From Heterotrichella gracilis (taxonomy: Eukaryota > Sar > Xanthophyceae > Tribonematales > Xanthonemataceae), in contig JAULBX010026630.1 of NCBI GenBank assembly GCA_032358255.1, positions 1 through 45,163 of the forward strand: a stretch of 45,163 nucleotides of DNA, in the 5' to 3' direction. The notes under the pieces were generated by a model. The model had not been told where the DNA came from and made no database searches. It was given only the letters and a program-made list of their open reading frames with translations. Positions 1-10,857 of the stretch are shown in pieces (position 1 is the first letter of the stretch; every line of letters begins with the position of its first letter). Position numbers and translations under genes: made by a program.

Positions 1-151
1 GCGTGGCGCCGCATATGCAAGACCGACTGCTAATCTGGCTGTATTGCTGGAATGCATGTAACTAACTAACTAACAAAACAATACATTGCAATAGAAATTG
101 GATATTAATAAGAATAAAACAATGCTGAATGTCTTGCTCCTGCGCTTGCAG

Positions 152-354
152 GGAAGGTGATGTGGGTGGACGAGGCGCGCAACGTGGCTGTGTACGGTGC
201 GGGCACCACGCCCCAGCAGATCCTGTGTGGCGAGGTGCCTGTGCCTGACCAGTGCCTGGCCCTGCACGCACAGCTCAACTACTACATCATGGGGGAAGCT
301 GCAAGCAAGTTCAGTGAGGAGGTCAGGCAGAACCAGCGCATGCAGGACATCTGA
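152..354 (+). CDS. Terminal exon of an unrecognised protein (5' part outside window)
   Basis: A plausible acceptor (TTGCAG, ending at 151) opens a frame of 66 codons to a TGA at 352-354, entered in phase 1. The residues begin KVMWVDEARN and end QRMQDI. The frame is GC-rich in third positions, like the recognised exons elsewhere, and includes YYIMGE. I do not recognise a family and see no membrane segment or signal. The rest of the gene lies left of the window. Alternative: an internal exon whose donor I did not choose. The 3' end is repeated in decayed form just downstream. Confidence 0.4.
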
Positions 355-417
355 TTTGATCAGAGGTTGGTTCAAGTTGGTCAGAGGTTGATCCAAGTCG
401 ATCATTGTCAAATTCAG

Positions 418-641
418 TGCGGAGGCAGAGGCAGCGCATGCAGGACATCTGATCAGCAGCTGTGAGGCTCGCCATGGACTTGCGATCGCCATCAACATCG
501 TTTGATGGTCATGGGATCACCATCAGCATCGTTTGATCATCGTGGGATCACCATCCGCGGTGCGTGACTGTCATGGGGGAGGCTGGCAGGAAGTCCAGCA
601 GGGAGGTCAGGTAGGACCAACGCATGCAGGAAATCTGCTAT
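418..641 (+). repeat. Partial copies of the preceding exon's 3' end
   Basis: Two decayed copies of the end of the 152-354 exon follow it. The copy at about 418-452 repeats the GCATGCAGGACATCTGA block. The copy at about 573-641 repeats the longer GGGGGAGGCTG...CATGCAGGAAATCTG stretch with mismatches. Between them is a second local repeat around CATCAACATCGTTTGATGG (about 490-560). The copies are not open in the source frame and are unlikely to be exons. Confidence 0.6.
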
Positions 642-2328
642 GATGGGTGTGAGGAACAGCAACACGAGGGCTGATGATTGGACCTGAGATGTACACATAT
701 ATCCATCACGCAACACACGCCCTCTATGTATTTTAAATTCTCATCTAAATTTGCCTATAGACGGTGGCTCGAGTGTGTCAAAATTGGTTTCAAATTGTCT
801 ATGATGCCGCAACGTGTTCAATCTAAAGGGCGAGGTTTCAAAAGCCCAAACCTGTGACGGCCATACAATTATTGCAGTACCATTACCCTTGTTACATCTA
901 GATTACTATCAACATGTTTGAAGTACTGTCATTGCAAGGCAAGTGCATTCAAATGGTTTTGACGGTTACCCTGGATACTGACTTTACGCCATGTGGCGGC
1001 CATAATGATTCACTGCAGCTGGGCAGCCAGTTTCCTGCGCTCCACATGACATCGATATCTGATGATTCGGTTCACTGTGTGCCGCAGTTCCACTTTGCAT
1101 GGGCACTGCTATAGGATCATTGTATATTGCATGGACTGGGACTGGTGTGGCCAGGGGCCGTGTAAATGAGTTCATAAAACAATGTACATGTGACGTGAAA
1201 GGCAGCTGGAGTTGCTACAACCTGGGCCTGACAGACTGCAGTGATTTACACTGGGGGACTGTGCGTAGTTGCTATGCCGCCTTACTTGCGCCTTTGGCGT
1301 CTGTTTTCTTTTCTTACAAGACGTTTTTTAACGTATAACCCTTATGACAATTATTAATTTGAATTCAATTCAATTGACGCTGCGATTACCACGGCGCTCC
1401 ACATGTGCGCCGTGGATGCATCAAGTATTCCAGCAAAATCGAGCAAAACGTGAAGCAATTACTACAAATTTCACATTGATGAAATGTCTGGCCATTTGCG
1501 TTGATGCAGCATGCTCCTAGCTTGACACTCCCGGGGGCCTGAGCCAGTCTTACCCCCCCGTCACTGGAGGCTGGCACCCATCATTGATCGTGCAACAGCT
1601 CCATGTCGCGTCCCAACAAGGCGCCACCAGTGCGCAAAAACCATGCCAGCCAGTGTCTCAGGGTGAAAAATGTTGACATGCTCGGTGCCGTTCATGCTAC
1701 AAGGCTACTTAGTAAAGCACCTGGCGAGAACTATGCGTTCACAGCAAAACCCCATGCAAGCGCAACAATTTGCAGGTCAAATTCTTTGCAACAAATGTAA
1801 AACAAACGAAAACAGCACAATGCCAAAGCTTTCCGGGCCAATTGAAGCGCACCCTTACTGCAGACATCCTTTGAAAAGGCTGCAGTGGCCTGAACTGACA
1901 AGAGCTCTCAACCTCTTTAAGGCAGGAGCAAGATCATCGATGACGTGCTACAGGTTAGAAAGAAAGGGAATCACCCTCAGGTCGCAGTCCCATGCGGAAC
2001 AACCATTAGTCCATGATTCGTGACAATGTCACAGGCTGGCTACTAATGCATTTCCCTCCTATGCACATAAACTCCCTAATCCTCCCCTGCTGCTGCCCTG
2101 CTCCCCTTGCCCCCACGTGGATGCCCCACCACCATGTGCCCAGCATTCTGCACCACCCCGTGGGAAGCTGTTATCTTTGCTGCCTGCACGAGATAATGGC
2201 GCGATCAGGTGCCCACCTATGTTACACACGCGTCCGTCTCGGCCCAAACCGCCCCCAAAACATCCAATCCAGACGACGCCAAACCCCAAATCCCCACACC
2301 CATCCAGTCCCCAGCGGCCCCAACCTGG
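642..2328. other. No gene recognised
   Basis: Several short open frames overlap on both strands here, but none has splice partners, family motifs or consistent codon use. About 1240-1330 resembles 18459-18545 (shared TATGCCGCCTTA and CGCCTTTGGC), so part of this stretch belongs to a dispersed repeat. The 3' UTR of the unknown gene on the left presumably lies at the beginning, and that of the chalcone-isomerase-fold gene at the end. Confidence 0.4.
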
Positions 2329-4401
2329 TCACAGAAACATCGGCCTCCTACACAGCGCCCCCTGCTCCTCCGCAGCGCTATCCTGCTCCCCATGCCCCGC
2401 CAGGATCCCTGCCACTGTATGCCCCGCCATGGTCCTCGCGCTCTTGCTCACCGGCCGCTCCCCAAGGTACAGGTCAAACAGCGCGGCGCACATGGCTGGG
2501 GATTGGACCGATCCCAGCGGGAAGCTGTCTATCCGTGCGGTCAGCACGCTGTGGCGGTCCTTTGTGAAGGTGAGCAGGGTGCCCTTCTTCACCGCGCCGC
2601 CCACCTTGACTTGCGCGGGCAGGCGGGCCTGGTCAAACATGGCCAGCACCTGTGGAGGTTCAGCGGGGAAGCGGACATCAGCTTGCGTTTTCTACATAAA
2701 AACAGAAAAATGGCCAGCACCTGTGGGCGTTTCACAGGGGGGAGCGCACGATGGCTTGTGCTTTCTAGAGGAAAAGGTGGAAAGATAACATGTGAAAATG
2801 GAAAACTACAGGCGGCAAAGCGCTGCACTCCTGCCAAGGTACATGCTGCTGTGAATGGAAAACTGCAATGCTTTTTAATGGGGGGATTTAGAATTAATGG
2901 TCTCCCATTTCAATTTGCATTTGCAATTTTGTTGGCGCTAAGCAATGTAGCCTGTAGTATATGTAAAAATGTCAATTTGCATGATATTACTCGTGGGGTA
3001 TATGATGGGCGGTACCAGTCAGGGGTGGACAGTAAACATACCCAAACGCCGTAGCCTGCACTTTAGGACACGCGCTTCATCCTCCTTGGGTTCTGCATTT
3101 AGGGTTTAGGGCTTGGCCTCACCTTGTCCAGTGCCTCGTCCTTAGGCGACGCGCCCACCAGCTGCAGCCTGTACTTGAGTATGCGCTCATACCCCTAGGG
3201 TTCCGCATCTGGGGTTTAGGGTTTGGCCTCACCTTGTCCAGTGCTTCGTCCTTGAGCAACGCCCCACCCGCTGCAGAATGTACTTGAGTATGCCCTTGCG
3301 ACCCCTTGAAATAAAACCCTAGGGTTGAGGTTTAGGGTTTGGCCTCACCTTGTCCAGTGCCTCGTCCTTTGGGGACGCCCCCACCCGCTGCAGCCTGTAC
3401 TTGAGAATACGCTCATACTCCTTTGACAGAAGCTTGATGGGCAAATTGCGCGAGGCGTGCACCACCAGCGACATCTCGATGTCCTCGCTGCTGCGCAGCT
3501 TCTCGCAAAACTGGTGCTGCTTGGCCCCCGTCAAGGGTGCGTCCAGCTGGGTTTTGAAGGTCTCACTGAGCCGGGAGGCCTTGGCCTGCGACATAGGAGA
3601 GGGTTGGGGTTTTGTACAACCAGGGTTGAGGGTTTTAGTGATATGGCCTCTACACTGGCATAGTGGTTAGGTGCATTCAGCAGCACTGCCGCAGCAAGCA
3701 GCGTTTTGCACAACCCACAATTGCCGACAGGGCTGGTGCCATGGCTGGGTATGAACACTATCAGTGATAGTGTTATCCCATAAGACCAGCACGTTGCAGC
3801 TTGTAGAGACCACCCATACCTGCTGTGCGTCCAAATAGAGCGCAAAGTCATAGATCTTCAGTTTTAGGACAGTCCCTCCCATGCCCCAATGCTTGTCCCC
3901 AAACGATGCCAATGCCTGCAACAGCAGCAATGGAACGGTTTTCCACCCACAGAAGTAGGAATATGCACTGCAATTGCTGGAAAAAGTGCCAGTTCCCTGG
4001 GTGGACTTGAAGGATAGGTGTGGAGTACCTGGTGAGTACCTGCAAACGGTTATTGCTGAGCACCTCACCTGGCAGTTCTCCCTCATACACAGCTTGTGTG
4101 GGAACGGTTTCGGCAAGTTTGCCAGCGTTTGGTACGTGTGTGCCCTGCACAAAAACAAGGGGAGATGTTGACTCACAGAACCAAGCTCCTGGCTAGGACA
4201 CCCACCTTGTACCAACACTGCTATTCCGTACCCGAAGAAAGCGCTGGCAGGAGCTGCAGCAAATAACGTGTCCACGTTTGCTGTTTTTCTTCTCCGCAGG
4301 GCTGCTCTCCACGGCCTGCAAACGGCACCCCACGCCTTGGAGAGACTAGTGCCCACCGCTCTGAAGGGTAGAAAAAATCTGCGCCTCCTCGCCACTTGCA
4401 T
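2329..4401 (-). CDS. Chalcone isomerase-fold protein (CHI-like / fatty-acid-binding type), plastid-targeted
   Basis: Five-exon model: 4401-4177, 4144-4064, 3915-3820, 3585-3349, 2649-2329, all phase 0, giving about 319 residues. Exon 1 begins MQVARRRRFF and is rich in Arg, Ala and Ser without acidic residues for about 50 positions, as in a chloroplast transit peptide. The CHI fold shows as KIYDFALYLD in exon 3, SRNLPIKLLS and YERILKYRL in exon 4, and the C-terminal SPAMCAALFDLYLGERPVS, close to the family's ALxRxLFDxYLG block. Family members of the FAP class bind fatty acids in plastids, while true chalcone isomerases make flavonoids. The FAP class is more likely in an alga, by inference. The acceptor of exon 3 could be 3891 instead of 3915 (same phase). 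Exons 3 to 5 are secure; exon 1 is the least certain. Partial exon-edge copies lie inside introns 4 (two copies) and just upstream of exon 5. Confidence 0.72.
2700..2737 (-). repeat. Copy of the 5' edge of CHI-like exon 5
   Basis: The block ATGGCCAGCACCTGTGG at the acceptor of exon 5 (about 2637-2668) occurs again at about 2707-2735 within the preceding intron. The copy carries the splice acceptor region and the first few codons only, then diverges. Confidence 0.55.
3112..3302 (-). repeat. Two copies of the 3' edge of CHI-like exon 4
   Basis: The last 75 or so bases of exon 4, with the donor GTGAGGCC and the following TTTAGGGTTT-like tract, recur at about 3112-3195 and 3222-3302, giving three junctions in a row with the real one at 3338-3425. 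Shared blocks include CCTTGTCCAGTGC and CTGTACTTGAG. Small substitutions and indels break the copies as coding sequence. Each copy is bounded by a telomere-like GGGTTTAGGG motif. Confidence 0.8.
3754..3774. repeat. 21-bp perfect palindrome with single-base centre
   Basis: Ten bases AACACTATCA are followed by G and then the exact reverse complement TGATAGTGTT. It lies in the intron between exons 3 and 4 of the CHI-like gene. It contains the core CTATCAGTGATAG also found in tet operators, which I take as chance in a nuclear intron. Confidence 0.9.
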
Positions 4402-5629
4402 AGTGGCTGGATGTGACTTGCAAAAGTGGAGGGAGGGTCTGCAGTCAGACCACAACTGCACAAATATTGCTTCCTATTCTTCCCGATGTTGCTCTTGCCA
4501 AGTGACGCATTTGGCCATGCTGGGCGGGGCAAATGGTGGACCAAGGGCACAGAGGTTGTGGCCACTGGCTGCTGCTGTTACTGGCCGTTACAGGTTCAAA
4601 AAGACGTAGTCGTCATGGCACTAACAACTTGTGTGTGGTCGCCTGCTCAAGTTATTATGTTTTATTCCGGAACAATTGTGGGGTTTTGCTTTGTAACACT
4701 CTCCCCTTGGCCAAGGCATGGGACATGTGCACACACTCATGCCATTGTGGCACTGCCACATTCGTCCTCAGTCCTGTAGCCAAAAAGGACTGCAAAAAAT
4801 TTCTGACCGTTGACAAGCTTACCTTTTTTTGTGTCCCCGTCAGCTGATAGGCACGTGAATGTGAATGTGGCGTGGCGTGCGTGCGTGAGTGGGCAATCGC
4901 TGGCATTACGCTAGCCATCTGGTAGGCTGGACCTCACCCACAACCCAGGAATTTATAGTTATACCCCTATTAACCCTTTTCTAACACAAATGACTTTACA
5001 CGATACGTTCATTTTGGTGTGTGCTGCTACTTGGCAGCGCTGCCAATAAAACCCAGCTTGGGGCCCGCACTCCCCGTAAGAACAGCGGAGGGATGTGTCA
5101 CTACATGCATGAAAGGCTTGATGCACATACAGCTAGAGGAGGCTGTGCTGCAACCACAGCAGTGCTCAGGCACCACGACAGTGCACTAGCGCTTTACGAA
5201 AATACAGCGGGAAAAAAGGTTTGCACAGAAAGAGGTTGCTGCGGCAGCGCAACCTCCACCAAAATCTTCTCAGCAGTGGCAGGCGGTTCAACAGTGATGG
5301 TGCAAGTGGGCGCCCGGTACATCTCGCATTGTGCGGCTGCGAAGGTTCGGTGTGCGGAGGGTTCACACTGAGGCACCTGGTGTGAGCAATGCAGGGGCCA
5401 GCATAGCGCCAACCCTACTGTCCCAGGGATGCCTCATCGGCAACCATGCTGTTCAAAAAGCTGGCTTGTTGTCAACTATGGCAGTCCAACGTCTCGCCCA
5501 CTTCCAACTCCAGTGGTCCAACAATGGGTGGCGCACACCCAACCCAGGTGCTCCCAGGTGGGTTTCTATGCCAGCGGGGCTGTCTCAGTGGGCTGGCTCG
5601 TTGCTCCACCTGGCGTTCCACAGGCTGGC
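4402..5629. other. Between CHI-like gene start and YCF54 stop; no gene recognised
   Basis: This stretch should hold the promoter and 5' UTR of the CHI-like gene and the 3' UTR of YCF54, both on the minus strand. Open frames on either strand lack family motifs. A minus-strand frame from about 4565 overlaps CHI-like exon 1 in another frame and is not supported. Confidence 0.4.
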
Positions 5630-6636
5630 TCATTGCCTCACAAATGGCTTGTACCAGCCTGGCGCGTATGGGGAGTAGGGGGCGGTCCATTTGCCGGTGC
5701 CCAGGGGCTCGGCAAACTCGGGGACTGGCGCCAGGGACTTGGTGGCCTCGTCGATCGAGATTTGTCCCAGCTCCAGCTTCAGCACGCGGTCCAGGCGGAG
5801 CTTCATGAACCTGAGCCACGCACACAGTCAAAATGAGGGGTGGTGTATGGTAGTTGTGGGGTGGCGGTATGTGTGCCTGGGTTGTGTGTTGATATTGGAG
5901 CAATGGACTTGAATGCAGGGGAGAAGAGAGCCTGTGATAGCAGAGAGCCACAAGCTACGTGTAAATCTGGGTACAGCTTGATAATTATGGGAGGACAGGT
6001 AGGTGCAGCAACGGTGCAACTGTTCTTCCAGAACACAGCAGAGGGTTCATCCCCACACCCCAGCAACCCCAGTTGTAACGCACGTTGTCCAGAGCCTGTC
6101 GGAGGAGACCAGCGCCACGCAGGGCCTGCGGACCATCTTGGCCTCCTTGGGGAACTTCTCGTCCAACCAGGCGGGTTCCGACACCAGGAAGAAGTCGATC
6201 TCCTGCCCTGTCTCCTGGAAGTGCCTGGCCCTCTCGCGCAGCTGCTCAGCAAACGACTCGTTTTGCACGTCGTTGATCATGAACTCGGCGTTGGCAACCA
6301 AGGCGTACCACTGCGCCTGTAAAAACGTTTTCACAGCGAGTTAGCAAATTGGTGGTTAGCAGACAGGTTCATTTGGGCAAGCACCTCTGCTCCCAAGTAC
6401 CACACCTGCCCAGATGAAGCCCCCGAAGACTGCGCGTCTTCAACAGCAGCGGCCTGGAGTGGCACACTGCGTTTGGCCGTCAGTGCGGTGTGCACGAAGG
6501 GCCTTGTGTTTGGGCACTTGAGGGACACCTTTGGTGAGCTGCTGTGGGCCTGTGCTGGGGAAGCACGTTGCCTTTGCGAGGAGCACCCATTGTGCACTTG
6601 GACGCTGCTGGTCTTGGCGTGCAGTGTGGTCGCCAT
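5630..6636 (-). CDS. YCF54: YCF54, subunit/assembly factor of Mg-protoporphyrin IX monomethyl ester cyclase
   Basis: Three exons, 6636-6406, 6316-6084 and 5810-5630, join in phases 0 and 2 to a 213-residue protein. YCF54 (LCAA in plants) is required for the oxygen-dependent cyclase that forms the fifth ring of chlorophyll, at plastid membranes. Exon 1 (MATTLHAKTSS..., rich in Ser, Thr, Ala and Lys, acid-poor for about 60 residues) is a transit peptide. The conserved body follows: WYALVANAEF, LRERARHFQETGQEIDFFLV, SEPAWL, VALVSSD and FMKLRLDRVL, colinear with the family as I remember it in cyanobacteria. The C-terminus extends about 45 residues past that core and ends KPFVRQ, as expected for a eukaryotic form. 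The donor AC|GTGCGT of exon 2 is not ideal but restores the frame exactly. It is transcribed away from CCB4. Confidence 0.88.
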
Positions 6637-7258
6637 TTTGCGCCCTGCTTTGCAAACCCACTTGCACGGTTATCAGTCAAGGACTAAGGCATACACTGAT
6701 AGAACGCTGCTATGCAATCAGCGGCCTCAAGGAAGCTTTCGTCGTTGTAAACATGCCTTTGAAGGGCGTCTGCACTTCTCCTTTTGGATAGGGTAGATGG
6801 CAATTGAGTGCATATTGGATAAGGGGAAGTCGCATGGAAAGGAAGACTGGGGAGGTATTTTGGCGCCATATTTGTTGATGGCAGCACAAAGCCACACAAA
6901 TAGTGCGCCATACAAGCTCTCGTCGTGAGACAAAGCAACCTCGCAAATCATTCCCTCCTATCAGATACGGGGCCACCCTTACCCTTTCAAATTTAGGCTC
7001 CTTTCGTTCCCGGTTGCGTCCATAAATATATGCATGCATGCAAAACCGATGCACTGTGCTACATAGCTGACGGGCCACCTAGCTGTTGAAGCGAGTAACC
7101 ACCTGGGGATTTATTATAACTCCCGAACCGAAAGCCTTAGGGGGTGCTAGCTGTGCCTGTGCCCTCCACACACTGTGCCCCACAAGCCCCACACACATGG
7201 CGCAATAGCTGGCAACTCGCTTCTACACTAAACATTCTTTAGGCAGAATTTGTGGACC
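6637..7258. promoter_or_regulatory. Divergent intergenic region between YCF54 and CCB4
   Basis: About 620 bp separate the two start codons, so both promoters must lie here unless 5' introns exist. The sequence is less GC-rich than the flanking exons. I see no convincing TATA box or recognisable element. The minus-strand open frames here have no family features. Confidence 0.5.
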
Positions 7259-9547
7259 ATGCTGCGTAGTTTACACACCCCCTGCCAGGCTTGCCTCCTG
7301 GCATGCCGCCCACACCGCCAATGCTGCACCCCCGCCAGAGCATGGCGCCACCGGGGGTTTGTTCCGAGGGATGCACCCCGGATAGCCCGCCCCGCACGGG
7401 TTGGCCTGGTGCTCCATGCCAGCGGCGCAGAGGGAGCTCCCGCCAAGACACAGGCAGGGCACTGCACTCATTTCTCCTTTTGCCCAAACTATCGGTGCAC
7501 CCGCACCTTGCTGCAGCACTTCCTTTGCTTTGATCAATCACTAGACTGAGTACAAAGTGCATCCACTACATCCAGTGCGCACCTGGCTTGTTGCATGGTG
7601 CAGCTGCAATATGGTGTGTGGACTACCCCCCCCCTGGCACCCACCCCTTCCCATCCCCTCCACCACCGCCACCCCTTGTGTACCTGCAGGTCCAACGGGA
7701 CGAGGAGTTTGATGTGGTGGTCAGGCTGTCGGGGGTGCTGCGGTCCCTACCCCTGGTGGCAGGAGGGGCGGGGATAGTGGGGGTGCTGGTCAACAGGCTG
7801 GTGTCGGGGGTAAGCAATAAAAGGCGTGCATGTGCAAAATGGCGTCCGTTAATATACAGCACCCGCCCCTGCCGTGAATTGGTGGATGCATCCTGCATTG
7901 GGCACTTGAGAATGTGACTGCCCCTGCCCCTGGTTGATGCACCTACTTCAGGGTGCCCACCCTAAACCCTAAACCATGTCTTGATGGTTGGAGAGCAGGG
8001 ACAGTGGGGGTGCTGGTCAACACGCTAGTGTCAAGGGTGAGCACAGCAGATGCACACTTTGGCAGCAGTACATGCCAACAGCGCACCATGGGCAGAACGA
8101 GATGCATGTAGTGACACCTCCATGCAGCAGTGCCCACCATCTAGCAACCCCCAACTCGCCCCAAACACCCACCCATGCCATGTGTTTCTCCCCCTTGACA
8201 CTGAACAGTCGCTTCTGACATGTGACCAAAATACAACGCCCGTAAATGTAAGCCCAATTCCTCTGTCCCAGATCGCCCCAGTGGTCGATGCCAGCTCATC
8301 GCAATCGCGCGCTGACGTGGCGGTGATAGTCATGTCAGCCGTGCTGCTGCTGACTGGGCTGTCGTGGCTGTCGCTCACCCCCCGACAACCCGAAGCGGTG
8401 GTGCTACAAGGGGAGCAGGTTAATTTCATGATAGAGGGGATGTCGGGGGAGGCGGCCAAGGAGTTGATGTGGTGGGTGGCGGGGGAGGAGGGGGCTTTGG
8501 GTAGTGCTGCATCAAACATGTTTGAGACCGTGCGCATAATTGTGTTACCAAAACTGTGCACAACTGACTCAATTTCTTCCGAATTTAATTTTCGCTTTTC
8601 AATTATATGTAGTTCTTGCTCTATAATTGTTCTGGATCAATTATCATTTCATGGCTCCGATTAGTGATGAAACTCGTGAATGAAACCCTAAACCCCAACC
8701 CACACTGCAGGGCGTGGGATGCCATCAGCGGCGCCAGCCGGTGCTCCAGCCTGGTGGTCATGTACCGGGGGAAGTGCATCATGCAGCAGGGGGTGGCGCC
8801 CACCGGTGCAGCCCCGGGAGGGGCTACTCCTGGGCCCATTTGCGAGAGGGCGATGAAGTCAGGCACAGGCAACTACTTGGCCAATCTCATCCTGTTCCCA
8901 GGTGGGGCTTCAGGGTTTAAATTTAGGGTTTAGGGTCAGGTCAATGAAACCAGGGACCTGCAGGCAACTACCTGCCCACCCTAAACCCTAAACTCTCCTG
9001 CCTTGCAAGCTGCTTTGCCATTTCACGCTTTAACCCCACAGTCCAAACTGATAAACCCTCATTATAACATGCTGTCCCGCAGGCCGCTTTGAGTTCCTTC
9101 GCTACCTCCCCGAGAACACGCAGGCTGTGGTGGTGCAGCCCGTAGGCAGCCAGGGGGTGCTGGTGGCGGGCAGCGACACACAGAGGGGGTTCGGGCGCAT
9201 AGACCAGGTGGGTGTGGGGGAGTGGGAGGGGGGGAGCTTTGGTTAGGTTGCGGGGTAGGAAGATGGGAATGTGCCTCCTCTTTGCTTAGCAATTTGGGAA
9301 CTCCCTCTCTCTGTAATGTTGAATGCTAAACGAAAGTAGGTTTGGCTTCTTGTTTTCTTGGGATTGTGTCAATGCAGAAATTGAAAAAGATGGATTTGTG
9401 TCAATGCGGAAAATCAAACAGGACTCTCCCTTGCTGCAGGCCTGGATCGCCACCATTGCTGACAAGCTGGAGGTCACCCTAGAGGGTTTCGCCCCCCGAG
9501 CGCAAGGGTTTGGGGCAAAGGGGGGGCAGCGGGCGGGCGGCGGGTAA
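7259..9547 (+). CDS. CCB4: CCB4-like protein, cofactor assembly of cytochrome b6f (heme ci)
   Basis: Six exons: 7259-7453, 7690-7809, 8272-8471, 8711-8901, 9083-9207, 9440-9547, giving about 312 residues with all phases consistent. CCB2 and CCB4 form a thylakoid complex that helps attach heme ci covalently to cytochrome b6. Exon 1 (MLRSLHTPCQ..., Arg/Ala/Cys-rich) is a transit peptide. Exon 2 has GIVGVLVNRLVSG, probably a membrane segment. Exon 3 has a second hydrophobic segment, VMSAVLLLTGLSWLSLTPR, typical of the family. Splicing of exons 3 and 4 creates ELMWAWDAI, then SSLVVMYRGKC and, after exon 5, FEFLRYLPENTQAVVVQPVG. The end of exon 1 appears to use a GC donor (CAG|GCAGGG). I prefer CCB4 to its relative CCB2 because of the WAW and VVxYxGxC blocks, from memory of the family. 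Confidence 0.75.
7985..8042 (+). repeat. Copy of the 3' edge of CCB4 exon 2
   Basis: The last 50 bases of exon 2 (about 7758-7815, containing GTGGGGGTGCTGGTCAACA) recur here with a decayed donor (GGGTGAGC). A telomere-like tract, ACCCTAAACCCTAAACC, lies immediately upstream at about 7960-7976. The copy lies within intron 2. Confidence 0.75.
8945..8995 (+). repeat. Fragmentary copy of CCB4 exon 4 with telomere-like tract
   Basis: CAGGCAACTAC from the end of exon 4 (about 8869) recurs at about 8959, followed by CCACCCTAAACCCTAAAC. The copied stretch is short, so this is weaker than the other cases. It follows the same pattern: exon edge, then a CCCTAAA motif inside the intron. Confidence 0.4.
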
Positions 9548-10641
9548 TCTCTGAATGTAATCCCAGTTTGGTTTTTGAGGTCAGCCTTCAAATTTGCAAG
9601 GGTCGGGGCAAAGAAGGGACTGCTGAGTGGCGGCTGGATATGGCTCAAATGTTAGTCCACATTGGCTCAACAGCTTGACATCTCGCTCCTTGGCGCCATG
9701 CGCATTTCGAGTGCATTGAATCGTTTGAGAATAGCAATCATATGAACAGCTGCGGTCCCTGGTAAAGTATTGGCTGCCCAGTATGATGCAATGGATGTGG
9801 GGTTCATGCAGCGTGCAGCCAGCTATCTCACAATGTTTGTCCAGCAAACAATGATCACCAGTTAATAATTTATTGTAAAATGGGCTGCCAATGCAATGCC
9901 TTTCAATGCGCGGACTCGGTCGTCTTGGATGCATCTGATAATCACACAGACTGTGCGGCAGTGCAGATTTGCTTTGCCCTAGTCTTTCTTACGTATTTTT
10001 GGCTGCTTGGGGCACTACACAATGGCATCGCATAGCGCATAGCGCATAGCGCTACACCTTTCGAACTCAGAGTCTTTTGTAATCCACAAAGTGTGCGCGG
10101 ACGTCAATACCCAGCCGTACTCAATGTTACAGTACAAAATACCTCTATATGAAGTGTTCAAATGCACATGAATACACTGGGTACACAGCAGTACACTGCC
10201 ACTTGTACACTGCCCTACACACCTGTCCAATCACGGCGGCTCTACCCGATGGCTGTTCAAAGTCTTAAACCTAGCTACACATTTCTACACACCCTGCACC
10301 CCTGCTACACACAATCACAGTGGGGCATACTGCATCAGTGCTGGGCATCACGCAACAAATGAAGTTTACAGATCTGTGCCACACAAAAGCTTTTGCAAGG
10401 GGCAAAAAATCAGCATGCATATTTAAAACGCACTGTCACAGCTTTAGGTGAACACTCATCAAGCTGACCAGGAAAGGAACATAAACGTACATGCACACAC
10501 ATGGTACATGCACCTAATATGTAGCCTAATAAAGGGGGGGGGTTGATAACACCAGCGCTGCGCATGCGCATCGTAGACACCCTAGGCGCACAGCTGCTAG
10601 CTGTAATCCGATTGGGCCAAAAGGCTAGGGCCTCTAGCCTA

Positions 10642-10697
10642 GATTTGCAAGAGCTGATATGATATGATCCACGCAGTAGTACTGCTCTTGCAAATCT
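10642..10697. repeat. 14-bp perfect inverted repeat
   Basis: AGATTTGCAAGAGC at 10642-10655 is matched by its exact reverse complement at 10684-10697, with a 28-base loop that contains the tandem TGATATGATATGAT. A third related copy, GATCTTGCAAGAGC, follows at about 10724-10737. Could be a hairpin-forming RNA or a small transposon remnant. Confidence 0.7.
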
Positions 10698-10818
10698 AAT
10701 GTAGCTATTGAAGGCGCCATCTAGATCTTGCAAGAGCTTTGACAATGCGAAGTCCCTATCAGCTACTGTACCTTGCCGACATTTGCCCTAAAAAGGGATG
10801 CAGTACAGTTGATGGTGC

Positions 10819-10857
10819 CAGGAGGACTTTAATATATCACGATATTAAAGTTCTCCT
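10819..10857. mobile_element. Minimal hairpin element flanked by 9-bp direct repeats (MITE-like)
   Basis: CAGGAGGACTTTAATAT and ATATTAAAGTTCTCCTG form a stem with 16 of 17 pairs around a short ATCACG-type loop. The direct repeat TGATGGTGC occurs on each side (10810-10818 and 10858-10866). Nine-base duplications next to terminal inverted repeats are typical of Mutator-type insertions. At about 39 bp it could only be a non-autonomous remnant, or a hairpin RNA whose flanks happen to repeat. Confidence 0.5.

Noticed and set aside
2013..3054. Long plus-strand open frames opposite the CHI-like gene
   Set aside because: They are antisense shadows of the GC-rich exon at 2329-2649 and its intron, with no family features.
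3754..3774. A tet operator, suggesting vector or bacterial DNA
   Set aside because: Only the 13-base core agrees, in the middle of an intron with eukaryotic neighbours. There is no repressor gene or vector sequence.
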